DNA of 64,000 bases from Pterobdella sp. o SKG-2022 (lineage: Eukaryota; Annelida; Clitellata; Hirudinida; Piscicolidae), in assembly GCA_964035795.1 (NCBI GenBank), contig OZ038320.1:8578671-8642670 (forward strand), in the 5' to 3' direction. Both the position numbers and the translations under genes were made by a program. Shown in pieces: positions 52,501-63,338 of this stretch. Under the pieces are notes generated by a model, which did not search any database, was not told where the DNA came from, and saw only the letters and a program-made list of their open reading frames with translations. Position 1 is the stretch's first letter. Each line of letters begins with the position of its first letter.

Positions 52501-55014
52501 GTTGCCTTGTTGCGTTTTGTTTCTTTTTGCAAATGCTATGTTGAGTTGAGAGATGAAATAATTTTGTTCAGTTGTTGAAAAAGCTCTTTGTTTGTTGATG
52601 AGAGCATCTGTGGATTTGTTTGTGGTAGTTTCACTGCTCGACAATATTTTATTAAGGCTGGATGGTGGTGGGAAAGATTGGATTGAGTCTAGTGAAGAAA
52701 TGTTTGAATTTGGTGAAATAGTTTTGAAATCAGCACTTTTAATGGTCTCTACTCTTGGAGACAAGGTAGCTAATGCAGTTGAACGAGATGTAGTTTGAAA
52801 GCTTTGAGAGATGTCATTATTTGGAAGCTGAGAAAATAACAATGGCAAAGAAGTTTCACTAGCTTGTTTTGATTTTTTGGTGTTCTCTGTTTTAATTTTC
52901 ATTTTTTCTTGTTCATCTGGAAAATCGTCTTGACTCGATACTGCGTTTGATTGGCTGTTGATTGAAAATGCAAATGAACTGGCAACTTTAGGTTCAATTA
53001 CAGAAGAGTTCGTTAATTTTGGCGCTATATTAGTAGGCATATCCTCTACACCATTTAGTGATAAAAAGGTTTCATCAAAGACTTCAATGTAATTGGCTGG
53101 ACAAAACCCAACTCGGCCGTCGTCATGTCTAGCTTCAAACCAATCAGAATTAACTTTTCGTATTAATGTAACTGTGTCTCCTACCTGTTTGGTTAGTTAT
53201 TTATGTCACAAAATATTTTAAAATATTGTTCCAAACTATTCATTAGTTTAAAAAATTATTCATCTTTATTATTATTTTAGAATTCTATTTATCATATTGT
53301 CATTTGAAAATATCAAATACTTTGAAAAATATATTTGTCATCTTTAAGGTTTTCAATCCAAATTTTTTCCACAAGGGAAATGATTTGGTAATACAATGCA
53401 AAAACCAAACATGAAAATTCAAGTTTAATATATATTTCATAAACTTATTAAACTATTTTCTCAATTAAAATGTATCAGATAAACTTGATTTGAACCCACA
53501 TTGAGATGAATTTGTTGGGGATTCGTGGCTGTAAAGTCATACAGCACCCTTCCATAAGTGTCTGTGTAGGTCTCACCTGTGGTTGGTTTTATATTGGTGA
53601 ATCAAAAATAAAGTTGTTTAAGACTTGATATATACTACAATTTAAGATGTAAATCATATATTGAACACCATTAGAATAGCTACCTAAAGATTGATTCACT
53701 TCCATGCAACTACAATACAATACATGTATTAACAACATATATAACAACAATACATGTATTAACAAACAACTTAAATTAAATGGACTTTTATGAATAGAAA
53801 ATTTTTAAACATAATATTTTTAAGTGTTTTATATAGTGGAATCTAAATTTATAATAATTTTATATACTTATTAATAAAAACAAAATTTTTACTTTTAATG
53901 ATCTAATAAATATTAATATAAATTTTTAAATAATGAAACAGCCTTACTTTATTGATTTATATGCTTATCAAATAAAAAATGTTTCAACATGCAAAAGAAA
54001 TTTTCTCAACTAACCCTCAATAGCATTATCATCAACAGAACTCTCTTGATTATTATTTTGATTACTTGCCTCATTAGCATAATCTAATTCACTTATAGCA
54101 TTATTAAACTCTTGATTATCTTTTTGAACTTGACTGAGAGAAGGCTCACAATCAACAATAATAGAAACATAATTGATAGGAAACAAGCCTTTTTTGCCAT
54201 TGATGGTACCCTCAGACCAGCCCCCTTGGTAATGTTGTATTAAAACAATTATTTCACCATCAAGAAAACTTAACTCATCTTCCCTTGTTGCTTCATAAGG
54301 GTATAAAGATTTAGCATAAGGTTTGACTGAAGATTCAAGAGAAGAAGTTGCTTCTTGAGTGAAACAGGGATGTTGTTTCAATACTGAGGTATTTTCTTCA
54401 TTGCCTAATGGCGTCTCAACATCTTTTATTTCTGAATATATATTTTCTGTATTATTTTCATTTACATTTAAGTATTCTTCTTGAGCTTTTTTGTTTTTCT
54501 TTAAATTTATTAACTCTCCAGCATTTAAGTAGTCTTCTTCAGTTTTATTGTATGAGCCATTTTTTTGATTAACTTTTAAGCACCATACATGTGTAAGTGG
54601 AAAGATTCCTTCCAGCTTTGAGCCTTCCCTATGACCTTTCCACCAGTTTTTATCTACTTGCCTTAACCCAATTACTAAGTCTCCTTTAAAAATTGAAATT
54701 GTACTTAATATAAAATTTTAATTGAAAATTTAATTAATAAAACCTTTATTAAAGATCAGATCCCCTTCTTCATTTCCATGAAAACTTTTGAGAGCAGCAA
54801 ATAATTCAGCTGATGCATTGATTTTAGGTAATTTTACATTACAGACATAACTAACTGGAAAATTTCCTTCACACTTATATGATCTACCATAGTACCAATT
54901 CTCATCCAATTGGTACTTTACTTGTAAAATGTCGTTTACGTGTAAAGAAATTTCATCTGGCTGTCTAGCTTGGTATTTATAAACCGCCTTGACAAAAACT
55001 CTTTCCATTCTCAA
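40585..55014 (-). CDS. DNMBP: Dynamin-binding protein / Tuba (Cdc42 GEF), complete
   Basis: Tuba is a scaffold guanine-exchange factor for Cdc42 that joins dynamin (N-terminal SH3s) to actin regulators (C-terminal SH3) at membranes and junctions. Exons: 55014-54744, 54683-54015, 53576-53500, 53184-52368, 51423-50593, 50417-50326, 49758-49609, 48899-48849, 48539-48485, 48298-48234, 48043-47945, 47816 to about 47667, 47353-47293, 46418-46319, 44689-44661, 42197-41958, 41377-40917, 40782-40585; about 1,471 aa (human 1,577). Order: SH3 at residues ~7-60, 70-128, 209-262 and 321-372; disordered Pro/Ser stretch; DH ~793-985 (KLFGNMQDVIRLSRQLLSKL, SVLIKPVQRILKYPLLISQL); BAR ~1030-1165; SH3 at ~1215-1265 (WVVAVIKEVDPMG) and 1407-1470 (KALFDFKAR, NPDWWLL). 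As in Tuba, BAR replaces a PH domain. The exon 12 donor is ambiguous (47667 or 47688), and the exon 16 acceptor could be 6 nt upstream. All phases agree. Confidence 0.93.
42570..44056 (+). mobile_element. LINE copy, 5' truncated, antisense in a DNMBP intron
   Basis: This is the same family as 14507-17600: [43 protein letters not shown] and [10 protein letters not shown] are shared almost residue for residue. It starts inside the reverse transcriptase. Next comes the zinc-finger segment ([18 protein letters not shown], then WVHARC) at 43260-43400, and the C-terminal block, ending at AATAAAATGAATA near 44056. Several stops and frameshifts (about 42925, 43250, 43360, 43660) show decay. It lies between DNMBP exons 15 and 16. 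Confidence 0.9.
44138..44202 (-). repeat. tRNA-like SINE head
   Basis: The minus strand has A-box-like TGGCTTAGCTGAGTGC and B-box GGTTCGAATCC at the right spacing, but the acceptor and anticodon stems do not close as in a real tRNA gene. It is probably a SINE promoter region of a type different from 10637-10800. A degenerate tRNA gene is the alternative. Confidence 0.55.
45541..45640 (+). mobile_element. Small 3' LINE fragment
   Basis: The translation KVRSWKEYSNPSKEGKILT is clearly related to the last residues of the LINE at 14507-17600 ([17 protein letters not shown]). Only the extreme 3' end is present. Confidence 0.6.
46186..46318. repeat. CAT/CAC-rich low-complexity tract
   Basis: Imperfect ATCACC and CACCAC units directly downstream of DNMBP exon 14 within the intron. 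Purine/pyrimidine-biased and probably unstable. No other function visible. Confidence 0.7.
47128..47240. repeat. Palindromic element family A, deleted copy
   Basis: Carries the shared end TTTTCAGAGATATCTTATGT, the core ACTTATCGAAAATTATAGCT and the right arm of the 32231-32407 copy (AATTGATGTTTTTAAAGTTT). The left arm is deleted. It lies in a DNMBP intron. Confidence 0.7.
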
Positions 55015-55332
55015 TGATTAGCAAGGCATATTTTAATTTGTAAACCATTTTCATATTTTTTTTACATATTTTTTTAAAACTTTTTAAGAATAATTTTCAA
55101 TAATTTTGTTTTATGTTTTAGGCAGTATTATATAAAGATTTGTAAACATGATATCTATTTTGCGAAAGGATTTCAAAGTAATTATACCCAAAATTGAAAT
55201 GTTGGAAAATCAAAATATTTTTTAAAAACTAGACTTATAGTTTTATAATAAATATTAAAAAATATATTTGGCTTTTTAATCAAGAAAAGTTTGAGATTCA
55301 TTTTTCATTGCTAAAAGTAAAAAAGTAAAAGT
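55015..55332. promoter_or_regulatory. Divergent intergenic region, DNMBP / DTD1
   Basis: Only 318 bp separate the two start codons, which point away from each other, so both promoters and 5' UTRs must lie here unless there are upstream non-coding exons. The sequence is AT-rich, with no CpG cluster or clear TATA box. Confidence 0.5.
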
Positions 55333-57105
55333 ATGAGAGCTGTCATACAGAGAGTAAAAAAAGCTAGTGTTACAGGTAAATTCATGTTATTTATAATATA
55401 TTTTTAGAATTAATTAAAAATTTTTTCTTATTTCTAAAAAATTATATTCTTCATTTCATGCTTTTTGATTGAGATTTTTCTTATTGCTAAACAAACTGTA
55501 ACTTATTCAGAATTTTTATCAATGAATTTAAAGTTTCATAAACAGAAATAAATTTAGTGAATAATGAAGTTGTGAGCAGCATAGGAAAAGGGATTTGTGT
55601 ACTGCTAGGAATAAGTCGAGATGACACTGATAAAGACCTGGAATATATGTACGTATTCAATTCAAAATAATCATCAATGAGCTGATACAATCAAAATATT
55701 ATGATTTTCATTTTATTAATGATGTTTTGTAGTGTAAGGAAGATTTTGAATGTACGTTTGTTTGAAGGAGGTGAAGGAAAAAAATGGGAATGTGGCGTTA
55801 AAGACGCTGCACTAGAGATCTTATGTGTCAGCCAGGTTTCTTGTTTTCTAAACAAAAAAAATAATTTATACTTGGGATTTGCTTTTCAATGAGAATTTTC
55901 TTTTTTCCATACTCATTAAATAAATTTTCATAAAAATTAGATTAAAAAATGTTTTTTTTATATTCATTTTGAATAAATTATGTAAATATGCTCACATTTG
56001 AATCTAGTTTTCAAATTTTTCAGTTTACACTGTATGGAGTTTTGAAGGGTAACAAAATGGACTTTAGACAGTCTATGGTGGCAGAACAATCAGAAGCTGT
56101 CTATAGAAAGTGTCTGCAACAACTTGCTGATAATTACAAGCCTGAAGCTATAAAAGGTTACATTTTCAATCATGTGAGCTTATTTTAAATTACGCTATAA
56201 GTAGTAACAACAACCTGGACCCACTTTAATCAATCCCTGTTTCTGGGAGATGTACAGCAGATTAATTTTATATAGTTTTTTCAATATTTTGTAACGAAAA
56301 ACATCAAATAAAAGGAATTTTTAATACATTTATTGAGAATCAGAAGCTGTAATTTTCGATAAGTTTAGCCTTATTAAAACGTTTTATGATAAGGCTAAAC
56401 CTATTGAAAATTATAGCTTCAGGTTCTCAATAAGTGTATTAAAAATTCCTCTTATTTGATGTTTTTCGTTACAAAATATTGAAGAAAAATACATACGATG
56501 TCTCTGAAAAGTTATATATAATTTCTTCAAATAATGATGAATTTGTTTCAAAAACACGTTTATTTGAAGGAAATCATCTAAAATTTTTGATAAGTGAAAC
56601 TATCACATTTCATTATGATAATGAGTAAGAGCCTTGAAATTATATTCAATTCAAAGAAACACTGTACAAGTTCTTATTTTGAACGAACCATTCGGAAACA
56701 TGTTTATACAAAACATTAGTATAATTATGATTCATTTCAAAGTTGAATTTTTCGAAAATTTTAGTTTGAATATAAAGAAGAAAATATCAAAAAATTGCTT
56801 CATTTTATGAAGTTATCTTAAAACAATTAGAATTTTTTTATATATCAAAAATATCAGCTGATTTTTAAAAAGATGTTTCCGATAAAATTTCCAATATTTT
56901 GTTATAATCTCCCACGAAACATTCAATGCTTCGAGAAACAACTTAAGTAATTTAATATGCTCAGAAAAATTTTATTAATTGAGACATTTCATATAAACAT
57001 TAGTATTGCAACCCGACAGAAGGCAGGTTTGGAGCTATGATGGATGTGGAGTTGGTAAATGATGGTCCTGTTACGGTGAACCTTGACAGTAGGAATCGAG
57101 ATTGA
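55333..57105 (+). CDS. DTD1: D-aminoacyl-tRNA deacylase 1, complete
   Basis: DTD hydrolyses D-amino acids (and glycine mis-attached to tRNA-Ala) from tRNA, a chiral proofreading step in translation. Exons 55333-55375, 55558-55648, 55733-55835, 56024-56156 and 57020-57105 join in phase to 151 aa, near the bacterial and animal core length. Motifs: MRAVIQRVKKASVT at the N-terminus, GICVLLGI, VRKILNVRLFE, ILCVSQFTLYG (the SQxT catalytic motif, split between exons 3 and 4), GNKMDFRQSM, and the chirality loop NDGPVTV in the last exon. The cross-subunit Gly-cisPro motif is therefore intact. Intron 4 (863 bp) carries a long family A palindrome. Confidence 0.95.
56282..56482. repeat. Long palindrome, family A, about 100-bp arms
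   Basis: The left arm 56282-56381 (CAATATTTTGTAACGAAAAA onward) and right arm are inverse copies with only a handful of mismatches, almost without a loop. The inner core matches the other family A copies (TTATGATAAGGCTAAAC, GAAAATTATAGC). The family end ATGTCTCTGAAAAGTTAT follows at about 56495-56515. No coding capacity. It lies in DTD1 intron 4. Confidence 0.9.
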
Positions 57106-59665
57106 TTAGAATGTTTCCCAAATTTGTTTTTCTGTCTTTCACGACTTCGTTTTATTAAATTTATTAATATGAGATTGTTTGGCATGTGTTTAAATGTGGT
57201 GATAGGCATATAAGAGGATTCCAGTATAGGGTAAAAAAATTTTTAGAGAAGAAAAAAAAGTAAGCTTTTATTAGTTGGTTCAAATTGGTAGCTCAAAAAT
57301 ATAGATATTATATCGAAAAGCTTTTTGTAAATAAAAATTTATAAACATCGTTTTTTTTCTGATTTATATTTTTGAAGCTAATAATTCTAAAAGCAAAAAC
57401 GTAATTTTAATGCTTTATGGGAGTGTAAAAGCAAATATGAAAAATTAACCACATAATTTTGTTTAACTGCTTATATCAAAGTAATCAGGTTGATAAGTAG
57501 AAATGAAGTTGCAGTGATAAAATTTTCAATTCAAAAATCAAATTTAATAAATAATCAAAACTATTTTAAAAGTTTAATATTTAAGTAAAAAAGACTTAGC
57601 TTAGGGGACAAAGAATCATGCGTCGCTCTGTGTTTTAGTTCTGCTGAGACAGGATTTCGGAACAATAAGTGGTAATGAACACAACATACGTATTGATGGC
57701 TTTTATCATTTTTCCAGAATTTAACCGACTTTTCAGCAATTCTCAAAGCTACCTTTGTACTTTTGAGAAACAATCTTTGATTTTCTCATGTTTTATTGTG
57801 TCACATTCCAGCAGGCCCAAATAGCGGTGGTCTTCATCGGCCCCATAGGCTGAAATTCATCATCATTTGGCAGTTTAGTAGCCATTGTGCTTTCTAATTT
57901 GTCCTTATTTAATTTTTTTACAGCACACTTATCCCATCAAAACTTCATTCCCACATCCTTATTTTTGATGAATAAAAGAGTATATGGAGTAGAACGTGGA
58001 CTCAGACAAGCAACCAAGAAGAAGCTGGTCAAGACCCTGGTGTGGAGAGTGGCGACGTATGCAGCAGAAACGTGGACCATTAACAAGGCAGACAAGAAAA
58101 AATTGGAAGCTATGGAAATGTGGGTCTGAAGGAAAATGGAGAAAGTGAAGTGGACCAACAAGCTGGCCAATGAAGAAGTTTTAAGCCGGGTTAATAAAAG
58201 CAGAGGATTGATGGCACATATAAAAAGAAGAAAATCCAGATGGATAAGCCATATTCTGCGTCACGAAAATTTGCTGAAAATCGCCTTAGAAGGACGGATG
58301 GAAAAAAAACGACCAAAAGGAAGAATGAGAAGAAAAATGCTAGATGAAATGATGGAAGAGGGTTTTGGAGCACTGATAAGAAAGGCTGATGATAGAAGAA
58401 GATGGAAGAACCTGATTTGAGGAATCTGCCGATGGCAGAATAACTGATTGATTGATATAATACAATACAATTACGAATAAGATTAAAATCACAATAACTT
58501 CAGTAGTTTCTGGGCCACATAATTCTTATACAATAAAAAAAAATAATTTAAAGAAAAAATAAATATAAAAAAAATTTTTAGTCAATATAATATATGAATA
58601 TTTATTTGCCAAATGATTTAGAAAAAAGAAAGAATTTGAACATTGTTGGGCTAAACAAACAGTTGTTCTTGACTTGGTCACTTAAAAATGCTCTAAAAAC
58701 CACCTTCATAAGCGCTTCATATAATCAATTACTTACCAAGACTCTAGTTTTCTAAATATTAATTTTCAAACTTTTAATTAAGAAAAACTTGCTTGTCATT
58801 TAAAGAAACTAAGTCATTTACCCGTCCCAAGCATGACGTTATGAAACACCAACTCAGCTACTACCCTGTTTTAACAACACTTTCCGGTTCTTTAGTAAAA
58901 ATTTTGCATTACATGTATTATCTTCTCAAAATAATTATTTCATGGATAACATGTTACACGGACTATTTCATCAGTAAATTCTCATTAGATTAAGTTTTCG
59001 AAATGTGTTGTTTATCAGCAAAAAAATCATTCGGGACCAACACAACAGCGATGACGTTAGGGTGTGTTTCTTATCAACAAAACAGATTCTGGTTGGCACC
59101 AAAAGAATAAAGTTATTGAGATATGACTTTGAAGAACACTTTTTTGATTAGTTATTTTTGGTAGAAATAATTCACTATACAGGAAAAAATTTACTTTGTC
59201 ATTCTAAATCATGAGCAATTCGTCGTGACTTTTGAGCTTAAATAAGTAGAATAGCCTAAATCAAATAGCAAGATCAACAAAAACAAATTATTTATTGATT
59301 AAAATCACGACGTTTTTATCAGCATTTGAATATTTAAAAATTAAACTCAGCTTTCTCCTCACATGGCTATTTTTAATCTATTGTAGTCACCCTATTAATT
59401 TTTTCCGCTTAAGTCACGATTATACTATTAAATATATTAACTGTGCCTGTGTTATTATTCGGTGCATGATCAAACCTATTGAATAGAATACATAAATGAA
59501 TAATAGTCATTTAATAACTAGGTGCTATATATATATGAAAAAAACAAGGGGTTTTTCTGAAAACTTGCAAATCATTTTTGATAAAGGGTTATTTTATATT
59601 AAAAACTTGAATTTAAAGAAAAAGTAATAACCAAAAAAATATTTTTAATTAAAAAACAAAAAAGA
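57106..59665. other. Intergenic region, DTD1 / lectin gene
   Basis: Apart from the LINE fragment at 57890-58450, no gene or other recognised repeat is seen. The 3' UTR of DTD1 and the promoter of the lectin gene are presumably here but could not be defined. Confidence 0.4.
57890..58450 (+). mobile_element. 3' fragment of a second type of APE/RT LINE
   Basis: The translation reads KLVKTLVWRVATYAAETWT, LEAMEMWV, a stop at 58127-58129, then KRRKSRWISHILRHENLL and LEGRMEKKRPKGRMRRKMLD. This is the typical C-terminal tail found after the reverse transcriptase in many animal LINEs. It ends in TGATTGATTGAT, a short tandem tail. It is a different family from 14507-17600, which has YGSETWVV and [10 protein letters not shown] at the corresponding places. 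Confidence 0.8.
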
Positions 59666-62191
59666 ATGAGTGCCTTTTTACTGTTTGTGATCTGTTTGAG
59701 TGTGTCTCTGTCACACATCAAAGCCGTAGATGTGTGTGATGAAAGGTATTGTCTGTATACCTTTGAAAATGCAACTTCTTTCAAAGAAGCAGAAAACCTC
59801 TGCTCAAAAAATAATTCCTATATGCTTCAATTGGACAATAGTCAAGTTTGTTTTTTTTTAAATAAATTTCTTAATCCTTTAAAACTTCAATTAAATTTAT
59901 GAATCGCTATTGTAAGCACTTGAGGTGTAAATTGAAGATTCAATTAACTTTAAATTATAGGAAGTCTTGAGCAAAAACTTTTCAGCTTTATTTCAAAATT
60001 GGATAAGAAGGGAGAGTTTTTTGCATAAGAAGTAGATCTCCAAGAGATTGAAGATTCATGAAAGCTCATTTGAGAATTTTGAAAATGGCTGATCGTTTTT
60101 TAGTTTTTGTGCAGTAGTTTATCTTAATTGTGTCTGAATATGATTCTCTGAAACGCAGCTGGTGTGGGTAAATATTCAAAGATTGCGTAGCTTGATATTT
60201 GAAATAAATTTAACCAAGAACTTCTTGTTATATACTGATGCTTTTGAGAAAAGTCTATTTTGTTCACTCTCGTTAAACTTAAGATATTTCGAACGTTTCC
60301 TTACCTTTATAGAAGGTAAACTTTAAATTTTCAAATTTCGCTATAATGATGTTTAATGTTCATAAAGCTAGATAAATATGAGCAATGGATGATAAAACGA
60401 TAAATGATAAAACAAACATAACACGTATTTGAAGCATTTAATAAGTATTTAAAACATTTTTTATGAAAGCCGCTATATTTTCCCTGAATGAATCTTTAAA
60501 ATCAGACTTTCAAAAAAACCTTTCTATTATTTTATTTTTATTCAAACCCAAACGTCGGAGATGTCTCTCAAAGCATATAACGTTTATATACTGAATGAGC
60601 TAGATTTCCCACATATTTTCTCATGGCTCCAAGTTCGGACTACACACGGACCAACCTAGAATGCCCTTTTGTTTCCATATACCTTTATTATTGCTTCATT
60701 GAATGTGTGTAACTGTTTTAAACCATTTTTTTGTGGCCAACTTTTCCACTTAACAAAAGCATATAATGCTACAATATTTATGTGATTAATTAAATTTTTT
60801 ATGACTTTTAAAACAACTAGGGAAGGTTTTCTTCTGTGTTCTTCATTATGACTGATTTTACACCACAAAGCTTTTCTTGAAAAAAAAACTAATTTTTCTA
60901 TAATATTTTTACAATGACACCGAAGATAATTAAGTTGATGCTAATTAAAAAATGGACATATTTAAATAACAGATTAATGCAATCAGTGAAATTTACCCTA
61001 CTTTCAAATTATTTTTAAATATAAACTAGTTAAAATAAAGAAACTTCTAGAGAGATTGGGTTAGGTGAAATAAAATTATTCACTGACTAACTAATTAACA
61101 TTTTTATAATTAATGACCTGAAAGTAATAAGTTTATCTCATTGAAAAAAGATTTTTAATTAATTAGTATTTTCTTCTGTTCATTTTAAACTCATCATAAG
61201 AAGTTTCTATGCATCCATCTTTGAACAACAGGGTTAAAAACTTTTTCAATAGTTTATTTATAAGTTATAAATACTTCAATTCATAACGTGAGTTTAACTT
61301 ACAAAAAGCTTCATTAAATTTAATAAACATTGGTAATAGTATGCTTTTTGTTATTATAATTCAATAAAAATTAAAAATAAACAATAATTCTCGTAAGGTG
61401 AAAAGGCTTTTTGAAAAGTTTTCTATTGAAAACATGCAACACCCGAAAGAAAAAATCCTCTTAAACTTACAAGTCAAAACTCATCGCTGGACCTGCATCA
61501 ACAAAAAAAAAGGTGAATTAATAAAACTTTGGTATTTCTCTTCTAATATTTTTACCTCTAAAACACCCACTTTTAATTTCATATATTAAATGTAAAGCTA
61601 TCTTCAAAGAAGTTTTCGATTGTAATTTTTCTAACGCAATGCTGATGAATGAGGCTTATTCAAAAAAATTTGAAGACGTAATAATAAATATTCAGGAAGT
61701 TTTGAGGAATTCAAAGAAGATTCAGTTTTTGACGATACACCAAAACAGCCGACTTTCTTGTCAGTCAGTGAAAAAGATGATGGATACGAAATACTAGCTC
61801 GAGAAGAATTTTATAGAATGAAAGTAATTTGCGAAGTTGCAGGTAAGAGGAGGTTTGGGTGAATGAAAATTTTTGAGTGTTTACTAACTCATGAAAAGTA
61901 ATTGAATCTTTCGAGAACTAATTTATCAAAAGGATTTCAATCTTGTTTTTATCAAATACCCCTTAGTTTCTGAAGAAATGTGCAAAAAATACTCCTTCAA
62001 ATATTTTTATTATAACAACACTTGTCACTTTTTGCTGGCTGATACTCATTCATGGTATGATGCCAATGCTCAATGTGATGCAGAGAATGCTTCTCTTGTG
62101 TCTCAAGACAATATTGCAAAAGTTTTTGAAACTTTCAAAACGAGCTTTTGGATCAAATGTGGCACTGAAATGTGGTACTGGAAGCACACAA
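59666..62191 (+). CDS. Secreted C-type lectin-like protein, at least two CTLDs, 3' end not found
   Basis: Exons 59666-59845, 59961-60031, 61406-61512, 61696-61842 and 61967-62191 join in phase into about 243 residues. The protein starts with a signal peptide (MSAFLLFVICLSVSLSHIKA, cleavage likely just after). The first CTLD shows YCLYTFENATSFKEAENLCS, then FQNWI, WTCINKK and a closing MKVICEV. The second shows YYNNTCHFLLADTHSWYDAN, AQCDAENASLVS and SFWIKCG. These match the family's opening Cys-x-aromatic, the helix-1 SWxxAxxxC and the WIG-type strand. Calcium-binding EPN/QPD and WND motifs were not seen, so sugar binding is doubtful. The last exon ends in phase 1 at a GT. Further exons are expected, but the next 1.8 kb is repeats, so the gene continues past the window or is truncated. 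Internal exon edges at 61406 are tentative. Confidence 0.68.
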
Positions 62192-62245
62192 GTCAGTCAA
62201 AATACAAACTATCTATATAAATGTATATCTATTTTTTCAATTGTG

Positions 62246-62413
62246 TAATGCGGTATTTATAAAGCGCTTTTACTTGTATATCAAAGCACTTGCTACAAAT
62301 TTAATGTAGCGAAAACACACTGTGGAACAGGTGCTAATTGTCGGCCCACGCGGGATTGAACCCGGTAACGTTAGATAATTAGTCTAATGCTCAACCATTG
62401 AGCTATAGGAGCC
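62246..62413 (-). repeat. tRNA-derived SINE, well preserved
   Basis: On the minus strand the head folds like a tRNA. GGCTCCT starts it, the A box is TATAGCTCAATGG, the anticodon stem TTAGA/TCTAA encloses a seven-base loop CTAATTA (anticodon position AAT, as in an isoleucine tRNA), and the B box is GGGTTCAATCCC. The body repeats that of 10637-10800 (GCCGACAATTAGCA, TGTTTTCGCTACATTAAATT). The tail AAAGCGCTTTATAAATACC resembles the 3' ends of the CR1/L2 LINEs here. Confidence 0.85.
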
Positions 62414-63338
62414 TACAATTATTATGATTATCCATGAAATATTTTTATAATCTCGTAAAAATATATTTTTTTTATTGCTCCAATTAGACAATTACTCAAG
62501 GATGTAGTTATGAAAACCAAGATCCTGATTAGGATGTAATTAAAACTTTCAAAGAAACGTCATATCTAATTAATTTTCAAAGCGAAACAATTAATAACTG
62601 AATAATTATGATTTTTTTGAGCCATAGTAAAAAATGAGATTTCCTTAAAATACTTGATAAAGTTAAGTTGTTAACGAAAAGCTTTGTATTTTATAATAAA
62701 AACTATGAGTTTTCAAAAATCTCTTCACTCAACTGTATAATTTATAAGCGTTTGAGCTCCCATATATATGTTAAAAAAACTACACATAGTTAGGCATAAC
62801 TTATAAAGTTCACAATTTTTGAGATGAGTATGTCTTTTTTATTTGAAAAATTATTTTTCATTATAAATCAAAAATTTTGGAAAACTTTGTTCTAAAAATA
62901 AACTCGTAAACAAGAAATATCTAATTAAAACCCTTTTGTTATATAAAAATTTGTGTACTTCGAAGCAAACAATAGAATAAATTAATTAAATATAAGAATT
63001 TCATAAAATTAGAGCACTCGAGAATTCCATAAAAAAATTTATAAAATCTTATTATTCAAGTTAAAGTTAAAGAAGTTCCTATTGTCATTGCATTTGCTTA
63101 TCTGCTTTAAGTTTAGGCAATTCTTTAAGCAGTTCATAGCAGAGCGCTTCTGAACGATGCGTAAAAGGCGCTATACAAATAATTAATTATTATTCTTATT
63201 ATTATAGGAGTGAGCAGATTGGACCAATCATAGGCTTTGTTAGTTGTAAAATGTTAAGTTTTTTCCATGTACCAGAACGTTTAAATATTTACGGATTGTA
63301 CAAAATGTACTTCGTTAGTTTTTTTTCCATGTATCAGA
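62414..63338. other. Repeat-rich spacer with a CR1/L2 3'-tail fragment
   Basis: A family B fragment lies near 62650-62700 (AACGAAAAGCTTTGT). At about 63100-63215 (plus) is an isolated LINE tail, GAGCGCTTCTGAACGATG, then AGGCGCTATACAAATAATTA and an ATT-rich end. No lectin exon was recognised. Confidence 0.5.

Noticed and set aside
62340..62413. A functional tRNA-Ile(AAT) gene
   Set aside because: The fold is good, but the sequence continues directly into a SINE body shared with 10637-10800.
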